From the NCBI GenBank assembly GCA_012274175.1, contig JAAOZZ010000371.1, positions 1 through 10,106 on the forward strand: DNA of 10,106 nucleotides. The letters run 5' to 3'. A program made the translations under genes and the position numbers. Source of the stretch: Betaproteobacteria bacterium. GTDB taxonomy: Bacteria > Pseudomonadota > Gammaproteobacteria > Burkholderiales > Usitatibacteraceae. This document shows, in pieces, positions 5,193 through 10,106 of the stretch (positions within the stretch are counted from its first letter, which is position 1; each line of letters starts with the position of its first letter). A model generated the notes under the pieces. That model did not search any database. It was not told where the DNA came from and saw nothing but the letters and a program-made list of their open reading frames with translations.

Positions 5193-6215
5193 CTAGCGCT
5201 TCTTGAGCGACGCCTCCGCCTTGTCGAGGTAGGAGTAGTCGAGGTACTTGCCGACCCATCCGTCCACGTCCTTCACGAGTTCGGGCGGGATCTTGCCCTG
5301 CTTGGCGATCGTCTGCAGGATGATCCGCGTCGAAGGCATGTCCATGCGCGGGTCGGTGAGGATCACCGAGCCCATGGCGTTCAGCACCACGGGGACCGCC
5401 TTCGGATCGTTCATCTTCTTGGCAAGGATCTCCGCCACGTTTTCCCTCGAATGCGTGCGGATGTACTCGATCCCGCGCAGGGTCGCCCGCACGAAGCGCT
5501 CGATCACGTCGGGATGGTCCTTCACCATCGCCGGGCTGAACGCGAGCTCGAGGCTCTCCGAGTTCTTGATGGGCGGAAGCTGCTGGATGTAGTGGAGCTT
5601 TCCCGGGCTCTGCGCGATGGCCATCGCCGAGGCGGGCTCCCAGCCGATGAAGGCCTCGACCTCGCCCTTGTCGATCATCACCGCGATGTCGGTGATCTTG
5701 CCGAACACGCGGTGCACCTTGAAGCCCTGCGTCTGCTCGGCGTAGCCCAGGATCGCATCGTGGATGGTTCCGATGCCCGGCGTGCCGACGTTCTTGCCGT
5801 CGAGCTCCTTGTACGAGTGGTATTTCTTGAGCCCCACCAGCGCCGCGTTGCCCTTGGTGACCGACATCACGATCCTCAGGTCCCCGCCGCGCGCCACGAA
5901 CTGCATGAAGGGCGCGATGGCCGCCATCACCGCGTCCACGGAGCCGCTCGGCATGTCGAGCAGCGCCGCCGGACCGTTCGCGTAGGTCTTGCGGTCGATC
6001 TTGATGCCCTCGTCGGCGTAGTAGCCCTGCGATTCGGCGACCCACACGGCGGCGTAGTCGACTTCCGCGCCCGACTGGTCGCCCAGCCGTACCGCCGTCA
6101 TCGCCTTGCCCTGCGCGTGCGCCGCACCCGCCGCGATACCCAACGCCGCCACCGATGCGAGCAGCGCCGCCCGCCCGAACCTCGCCAGCCTGCTTCCTGC
6201 CCTTGCGATCTTCAT
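5193..6215 (-). CDS. NitT/TauT-type ABC transporter periplasmic substrate-binding protein
   Basis: This 340-residue protein is a binding protein of the NMT1/SsuA/TauA type, which captures ligand in the periplasm for the ABC importer encoded just upstream. It starts with a basic stretch (KIARAGSRLARFGR), a hydrophobic core and a Sec cleavage site AHA after residue 34. The mature part has the family pattern: WVAESQGYYADEGI, then GPAALLDMPSGSVDAVMA, KELDGKNVGTPGIG, and the second-lobe segment DIAVMIDKGEVEAFIGWEPAS. The ATG is chosen by AAAAGGAG (6222-6229) six bases upstream. It follows the ATPase gene by 32 bases and is the last gene of the operon. The ligand is not readable; the family covers nitrate, sulfonates, taurine, thiamine precursors and aromatic acids. 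It ends in KKR after SYLDKAEASL. Inverted repeats follow the stop. Confidence 0.9.
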   Translation of the reverse strand: MKIARAGSRLARFGRAALLASVAALGIAAGAAHAQGKAMTAVRLGDQSGAEVDYAAVWVAESQGYYADEGIKIDRKTYANGPAALLDMPSGSVDAVMAAIAPFMQFVARGGDLRIVMSVTKGNAALVGLKKYHSYKELDGKNVGTPGIGTIHDAILGYAEQTQGFKVHRVFGKITDIAVMIDKGEVEAFIGWEPASAMAIAQSPGKLHYIQQLPPIKNSESLELAFSPAMVKDHPDVIERFVRATLRGIEYIRTHSRENVAEILAKKMNDPKAVPVVLNAMGSVILTDPRMDMPSTRIILQTIAKQGKIPPELVKDVDGWVGKYLDYSYLDKAEASLKKR

Positions 6216-6247
6216 CTCCCGCTCCTTTTGTGGGTCATGCATTTCGC

Positions 6248-7027
6248 CTATTCCCGCGGCTCGGCGTGGACCGCATGCAGCATCGCCGCGCAACGCGCGC
6301 GCAGCCGGGTGAATTCCTCGCTCACGGGGTCGCGCGGCCTCGGAAGCTTCACCTCGAGGTCGGCGACGATGCGCGTGGGCTTGCCCGAGAGGATCACGAC
6401 TCGATCGCCCAGGAAGACCGCCTCCTCGAGGTTGTGGGTCACGAAGACGACGGTGCGCCGCCGCCGCGCCCAGATGTCCAGCACCTCGCGCTGCATCTTC
6501 TCGCGGGTGGGCTGGTCCAGGCTCACGAAGGGCTCGTCCATGAGGATCAGGTCCGCGTCGGTGGCGAAGGCGCGCGCGATGGCCACGCGCTGCTTCATCC
6601 CGCCCGAGAGCTGGTGCGCGTAGTAGCCCTCGAAGCCCTGCAAGCCCACCAGCGCGATCGTCTCCTCCACCTTGCGCGCGACCTCGGCGGCCGGCCGCTT
6701 CTTGATCCTGAGCCCCGTGGCGACGTTGTCGCGCACGTTGAGCCAGGGAAGGATCGAGGCCTCCTGGAAGACGAAGGAGATGTTCTGCCTCTTGGGATCG
6801 GCGGGGACGCCGTCGATCAGCACGTGGCCGCTCGAGGGCTTCATGATCCCCGCGAAGAGGTCGAGGAGCGTGGTCTTGCCGCAGCCGCTGGGCCCGCAGA
6901 TGCACACGAACTCGTTCTCGCGCACTCCGAGGTCGAGCTTCTCGTAGACGAGCAGGTTCCCGTAGCGGTGGGAGATGTCCACCCTCACCTTGGCGTCGCC
7001 GCCGCGCGCAGCCGTCCCGGCGTCCAT
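6248..7027 (-). CDS. NitT/TauT-type ABC transporter ATP-binding protein
   Basis: The 259-residue ATPase powers the importer from the cytoplasmic face. It has Walker A GPSGCGKTT (residues 45-53), Q-loop Q88 in FVFQEASILPW, signature LSGGMKQR (140-147), Walker B LILMDEP (160-166) and H-loop H198 in FVTHN. The sequence LPWLNVRDNV after the Q-loop is typical of the SsuB/TauB/NrtD group. The D-loop is SLDQ rather than the more common LDA, a minor change. ATG 7027 shares one base with the stop of the permease gene (TGATG), and AGGTGA lies about seven bases upstream within that gene, so the two are translationally coupled. Family membership is certain; substrate is not. Confidence 0.95.
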   Translation of the reverse strand: MDAGTAARGGDAKVRVDISHRYGNLLVYEKLDLGVRENEFVCICGPSGCGKTTLLDLFAGIMKPSSGHVLIDGVPADPKRQNISFVFQEASILPWLNVRDNVATGLRIKKRPAAEVARKVEETIALVGLQGFEGYYAHQLSGGMKQRVAIARAFATDADLILMDEPFVSLDQPTREKMQREVLDIWARRRRTVVFVTHNLEEAVFLGDRVVILSGKPTRIVADLEVKLPRPRDPVSEEFTRLRARCAAMLHAVHAEPRE

Positions 7028-7845
7028 CAGAGCGTCACCTGCCAGCGCCAGCGGAAGAGGCGACGCTCCGCCACCAGCAGGACCTCGTTCATGGCGAAGC
7101 CCAGCGCCCCGATGAGGATCATGCCGACGACGATCTCCGGGATCGCGAGGAGCTCCGCGTAGTTCACCATCATGCGGCCCAGGCCCACGGACGTGCCGCC
7201 GGAGAGCTCCGCCGCGACGATCGTGAGCCACGCGGCCCCCAGCCCCACGCGCATGCCGCCCAGGATGTCGGGCAACACCGTGGGAAGCACGATGTGCGTG
7301 AGCACGTAGCGCTTGCTGGCGCCGTAGACCAGCGCCACCTTGCGGTGGATGGGCTCCACGCGCGCCACGCCGACCAGGGTCGAGGTGAAGACGGGAAAGA
7401 AGGACCCGATGAAGATGAGGAACGCGAAGCGCGTGAGCCCCGAGAAGAAGATGATCGCGAGCGGGATCCACGCGATGGGCGGAATGAAGCGGAAGGGCTC
7501 CAGCACCGAGCGGGTGGAGGCATAGAAGCGCGGCATGAGCCCCATCAGGAGCCCCATCGGCACGCCCAGCACGACGCCCGCGGCGAAGCCCACCAGCACC
7601 CGGTACAGGCTCGCCCAGCAATGCTGCCAGAGCGAGTTGCCCATTGTGTCGCCGTCGCGCGCGAGGCGGATGAAGGCGTTCACGATCCGGTGCGGCGCCG
7701 GGAAGAAGGGCGAATTCACGAGCATCGCCGCCACCTGCCACGCCGCGAGGAACACGACGATGGACACGGCGTTGTTCGCCACCGAGCGCAGGCCGCCCAG
7801 CGCCCGGGTACGCATCGGGCTCATCGCGGGAGTCACGCTCGCCAT
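7027..7845 (-). CDS. NitT/TauT-type ABC transporter permease
   Basis: This 272-residue inner-membrane protein forms the translocation path of the importer, presumably as a homodimer. It shows a first membrane helix near residues 25-42 (IVVFLAAWQVAAMLV), then RVLVGFAAGVVLGVPMGLLMG, RFIPPIAWIPLAIIFFSG, and later helices ending in IVVGMILIGALGFAMNEVLL. The segment GASKRYVLTHIVLPTVLP is the cytoplasmic EAA-type loop that docks with the ATPase, as in SsuC. The start at ATG 7845 is supported by AGGAAAGC (7853-7860), which spans the stop codon of the preceding gene; in-frame ATGs at 7824 and 7815 are alternatives. Thirteen bases separate it from the BKACE gene, indicating one transcript. Confidence 0.93.
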   Translation of the reverse strand: MASVTPAMSPMRTRALGGLRSVANNAVSIVVFLAAWQVAAMLVNSPFFPAPHRIVNAFIRLARDGDTMGNSLWQHCWASLYRVLVGFAAGVVLGVPMGLLMGLMPRFYASTRSVLEPFRFIPPIAWIPLAIIFFSGLTRFAFLIFIGSFFPVFTSTLVGVARVEPIHRKVALVYGASKRYVLTHIVLPTVLPDILGGMRVGLGAAWLTIVAAELSGGTSVGLGRMMVNYAELLAIPEIVVGMILIGALGFAMNEVLLVAERRLFRWRWQVTL

Positions 7846-7858
7846 CGGGCTTGCTTTC

Positions 7859-8773
7859 CTAGCGCGCCGACGCGGCTTCGGCCACCCGCGCGGCCCGGGG
7901 CGCCAGCCCCAGGATGCCGCGCGCGTCCTGGGGAGAGGCCACCTCCTCGCCGATGGCGCGCACGATCTGCACGGCGCGCTCCACCAGCGCCGCATTGTTG
8001 GGCGCGAGCACCCCGTGATCGATGTAGAGGTTGTCCTCCAGGCCCACGCGCACGTGGCCGCCCAGCACCACCGCCTGGGCCACCAGCGGGAACTCCATCT
8101 TCGAGATGCCGAAGCCCGCCCAGAGCGCTCCCGGCGGCAGCAGGCTCTTCATGAAAATCATGCTCTCGGGCGTGGCGGGGCTGCCCCACGGGATGCCCAG
8201 GCAGATCTGGAAGAGCGGCGGCGCGGCGATGTCGCCCTCCTCCACCATGCGCCGGGCGAGCATCACGTGGCCCGGCTCGAAGACCTCGAGCTCGGGCTTC
8301 ACGCCCGCGGCGGCGATGGCCTTCGCCATGGTCCTCAGGTGGCCCGGCGTGTTGATGAAGCCCGTCTCGCCGAAGTTCATCGAGCCCACGTCGAGGCTGC
8401 AGATGTCGGGCAGCAGCTCCACCACGTGGCGCACGCGCTCCAGCGGTTGCGTCAACGTGGTGCCGGGGCCGCCCACGTGGGGATTGTCGGCGCTGGGCAC
8501 GAAGCGCGATCCCGGCCCCGTGGTGAGGTTCACCAGGATGTCGCAGCCCGAGCCGCGCACGCGCTCGACCACTTCCCGGTAGTAGCCCACGTCCTGGCTC
8601 GCCAGCCCCGTCTTCGGGTCGCGCACGTGGATGTGGGCGATGGCCGCGCCGGCGTTCCTCGCGCCGATCACCTCGTTGGCGATCTGCTCCGGCGTCACGG
8701 GCACGCCAGGGTGCTTCTTCGTCGTATCGGCCCCGCCCGTCACGGCGCAGCTCACGATCACCTTCCTTGCCAT
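7859..8773 (-). CDS. Beta-keto acid cleavage enzyme (BKACE, DUF849 family)
   Basis: The 304-residue protein belongs to the BKACE family, whose founder Kce (3-keto-5-aminohexanoate cleavage enzyme, lysine fermentation) converts a beta-keto acid plus acetyl-CoA to acetoacetate and a new acyl-CoA. The zinc ligands are visible: H47 and H49 in HIHVRD, and E246 in RVGLEDNLY, with R242 four residues earlier as in Kce (R226/E230). Other family segments are VSCAVTGG near the start, VNLTTGPG, and SLDVGSMNFG. Length is usual for the family. ATG 8773 is chosen over an upstream in-frame start because of the strong GAGGAGGAG site and because MARKVIVSCAVTGG matches family starts. It lies 13 bases before an ABC permease gene, so the imported compound or a product of it is a plausible substrate. 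Members act on many beta-keto acids, so the exact one cannot be assigned. Confidence 0.93.
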   Translation of the reverse strand: MARKVIVSCAVTGGADTTKKHPGVPVTPEQIANEVIGARNAGAAIAHIHVRDPKTGLASQDVGYYREVVERVRGSGCDILVNLTTGPGSRFVPSADNPHVGGPGTTLTQPLERVRHVVELLPDICSLDVGSMNFGETGFINTPGHLRTMAKAIAAAGVKPELEVFEPGHVMLARRMVEEGDIAAPPLFQICLGIPWGSPATPESMIFMKSLLPPGALWAGFGISKMEFPLVAQAVVLGGHVRVGLEDNLYIDHGVLAPNNAALVERAVQIVRAIGEEVASPQDARGILGLAPRAARVAEAASAR

Positions 8774-8775
8774 GT

Positions 8776-8784
8776 CTCCTCCTC
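8776..8784 (-). promoter_or_regulatory. Strong ribosome binding site of the BKACE gene
   Basis: GAGGAGGAG followed by AC then ATG. This purine-rich site decides the start at 8773 over the in-frame ATG at 8803 and suggests efficient translation of this gene within the operon. Confidence 0.7.
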
Positions 8785-8795
8785 GTCCGCGCCCC

Positions 8796-8811
8796 GGCGG
8801 CAACGGCCGCC
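8796..8811. repeat. Short inverted repeat between accC and the BKACE gene
   Basis: GGCGGC-AACG-GCCGCC forms a six-pair stem with a four-base loop in the 45-base gap between the accC stop and the BKACE ribosome binding site. No T-run follows. It could be an RNA-processing or stability element, or simply a chance GC palindrome. Confidence 0.3.
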
Positions 8812-8818
8812 CGCAGCG

Positions 8819-10106
8819 TCAGTATCCCAGAACATCGGGGACGAATCGCGTGTTGAAGCGGCCCGCCCGGAAACCTTCGTGTCCCATGAGCTGCGCGTGG
8901 AAAGGAATCGTGGTGCGGATTCCCTCGACGCGCATCTCCCCCAGCGCCCGCACCATGCGCGCGATGGCCTCCTCCCGGTCCCGTCCCCAGCAGATCACCT
9001 TGGCGAGCAGGGAATCATAGAACGGAGGTACCTCGTAGCCCGAGCGCACATGGCTGTCGACGCGCACGCCCGGTCCGCCTGGGGCCGTGAACTCGTGGAT
9101 CACCCCCGGCGAGGGTGCGAAGCCCGCGGTGTGGTCTTCGGCGTTGATGCGGCACTCGATCGCGTGCCCGCGCGGGCGCACGTCCTCCTGGCGCAGCGCG
9201 AGCCCCTCCCCCGCGGCGATGCGCAGCTGTTCCTTCACGAGGTCCACGCCGGTGATCATCTCGGTCACGGGATGCTCGACCTGGATGCGCGTGTTCATCT
9301 CCATGAAGTACCACTCGCCGCCGTCCTCGTCGTAGATGAACTCGACGGTGCCGGCGCTCATGTAGCCCACGTGCTCGCAAAGGTGCACGGCGGCTTTCCC
9401 GATCTTCGCGCGCAGCTTCTCGTCCAGCGCCGGCGAGGGCGCCTCCTCCACCAGCTTCTGGTTGCGCCGCTGGATCGAGCAGTCGCGCTCGCCCAGGTGC
9501 ACGACGCGCTCCCCGTCGCCCAGCACCTGGATCTCGATGTGGCGCACGCGGGTGAGGTAGCGCTCGACGTAGATCGAGGGGTCTCCGAAGGCGACGGCCG
9601 CCTCCCCCATGGCCTCGTTCAGCAGGCGCTCCATGTCCTTGGCGCGCTCCACGATGCGCATGCCGCGCCCGCCGCCGCCCGCCGAAGCCTTGAGCAGCAC
9701 GGGGAAGCCGATCGCGTTGGCGATGCGCATCGCCTCGGCGCGGTCGGAGACGGCGCCGTCGGAGCCGGGCGTGGTGGGCACGCCCGCCTTGCGCGCCACG
9801 CGCCTGGCCTCGATCTTGTCGCCCATCATGCGGATCACGTCCGGTCCGGGGCCCACGAAGGTGACGCCGCCCTTGGCGCAGAGCTCCGCGAAAGGCGCCT
9901 TCTCCGAGAGGAATCCGTAGCCCGGATGGATCGCGTCGGCGCCGTAGGCCACCGCCGCGCCCACGAGGCGATCGGCGAGGAGGTAGCTCTGCGCCGAAGG
10001 CGCATGCCCGATGCACACCGCCTGGTCGGCCATGCGCACGTGCAGGGAATCCGCGTCGGCCTCCGAGTACACCGAGACGGTCTCCAGTCCCAGCTCCTTG
10101 CAGGCG
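8819..10106 (-). CDS. accC: Biotin carboxylase subunit (AccC), 5' end cut off by the window
   Basis: The 428 residues present match biotin carboxylase, which carboxylates biotin on its carrier protein using ATP and bicarbonate. The fragment begins ACKELGLETVSVYSEADADS, equal to about residue 20 of E. coli AccC (449 residues), so roughly 19-20 residues are missing. Visible segments are IHPGYGFLSE, the ATP-grasp loop KASAGGGGRGMR, GERDCSIQRRNQK, the metal-binding EMNTRIQVEHPVTE and GHAIECRINAED. The protein ends at VLGY like a stand-alone subunit; there is no fused biotin carrier domain. It is followed after 45 bases by the BKACE gene on the same strand. Whether it serves housekeeping acetyl-CoA carboxylase or a dedicated carboxylase of this cluster depends on genes to the right of the window (an accB-like gene would be expected). 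Confidence 0.95.
   Translation of the reverse strand, partial: ACKELGLETVSVYSEADADSLHVRMADQAVCIGHAPSAQSYLLADRLVGAAVAYGADAIHPGYGFLSEKAPFAELCAKGGVTFVGPGPDVIRMMGDKIEARRVARKAGVPTTPGSDGAVSDRAEAMRIANAIGFPVLLKASAGGGGRGMRIVERAKDMERLLNEAMGEAAVAFGDPSIYVERYLTRVRHIEIQVLGDGERVVHLGERDCSIQRRNQKLVEEAPSPALDEKLRAKIGKAAVHLCEHVGYMSAGTVEFIYDEDGGEWYFMEMNTRIQVEHPVTEMITGVDLVKEQLRIAAGEGLALRQEDVRPRGHAIECRINAEDHTAGFAPSPGVIHEFTAPGGPGVRVDSHVRSGYEVPPFYDSLLAKVICWGRDREEAIARMVRALGEMRVEGIRTTIPFHAQLMGHEGFRAGRFNTRFVPDVLGY

Noticed and set aside
5095..6045. Upstream continuation of the frame that ends in the oxidoreductase-like tail, as a full 340-residue gene
   Set aside because: Beyond about 5094 the translation is low-complexity and then runs out of frame through the real binding-protein gene. 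No FAD or NAD domain appears, so only the tail is credible.
4833..6623. A ~600-codon plus-strand frame spanning the gshA start, the inverted repeats and the ABC binding-protein gene
   Set aside because: No family motifs; composition is histidine/arginine-rich as expected for the antisense of GC-rich genes, and it crosses several real gene boundaries.
8819..10106. AccC as part of a 5-oxoprolinase (PxpABC) cluster
   Set aside because: Such clusters often carry accB-accC, but no pxp gene is visible in the window, so the idea cannot be supported here.

Overview
The window is GC-rich throughout, with strongly G/C-biased third codon positions, and is tightly packed with genes. Its gene content is a TctC/Bug-type tripartite tricarboxylate transporter receptor, a NitT/TauT-type ABC importer, a BKACE (DUF849) enzyme and an E. 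coli-type gshA. This suggests a metabolically versatile proteobacterium, most likely a betaproteobacterium (Burkholderiales-like or a related uncultured lineage). That placement is inference from gene families and base composition, not from a marker gene. No tRNA, rRNA, CRISPR array, transposase or phage gene was seen.

Left block (1-1090, minus strand): a TctC-like periplasmic receptor is translationally coupled (TGATG) to the first 24 codons of a TctB-like membrane subunit that runs off the left edge. A good sigma70-type promoter and a LysR-box-like 15-bp palindrome lie upstream of tctC. Central-left block (1280-3390, plus strand): divergently from tctC, a cysteine-synthase-family PLP enzyme is coupled through a TGATG overlap to a phytanoyl-CoA-dioxygenase (PhyH) family Fe(II)/2-oxoglutarate oxygenase that carries an extra N-terminal helical region. 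This pair looks like a small biosynthetic or modification unit of unknown product.

Central block (3437-5192, minus strand): gshA (glutamate-cysteine ligase) converges on the PLP/PhyH pair. Just upstream of gshA, overlapping its start by ATGA, is what appears to be the orphan last ~25 codons of a pyridine-nucleotide-disulfide oxidoreductase. Beyond that lie three back-to-back GC-rich inverted repeats. This looks like a rearrangement scar where an oxidoreductase-gshA operon was cut and a different operon was placed beside it.

Right block (5193-10106, minus strand): a likely single transcription unit reads accC (biotin carboxylase, 5' end cut off), a beta-keto acid cleavage enzyme (BKACE), an ABC permease, an ABC ATPase and a periplasmic binding protein. 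Its spacing is tight (45 nt, 13 nt, -1 nt, 32 nt). The simplest reading is an uptake-and-catabolism operon: the NitT/TauT-type importer brings in an organic substrate, whose beta-keto acid derivative is split by the BKACE enzyme with acetyl-CoA. AccC may supply a carboxylation step or may be a neighbouring housekeeping gene.

The most noteworthy items are the PLP/PhyH gene pair, the truncated oxidoreductase tail at the gshA junction with its inverted-repeat cluster, the BKACE-importer operon, and the poly-lysine C-terminus of TctC that also encodes the tctB ribosome binding site. None is demonstrably a new system from sequence alone.
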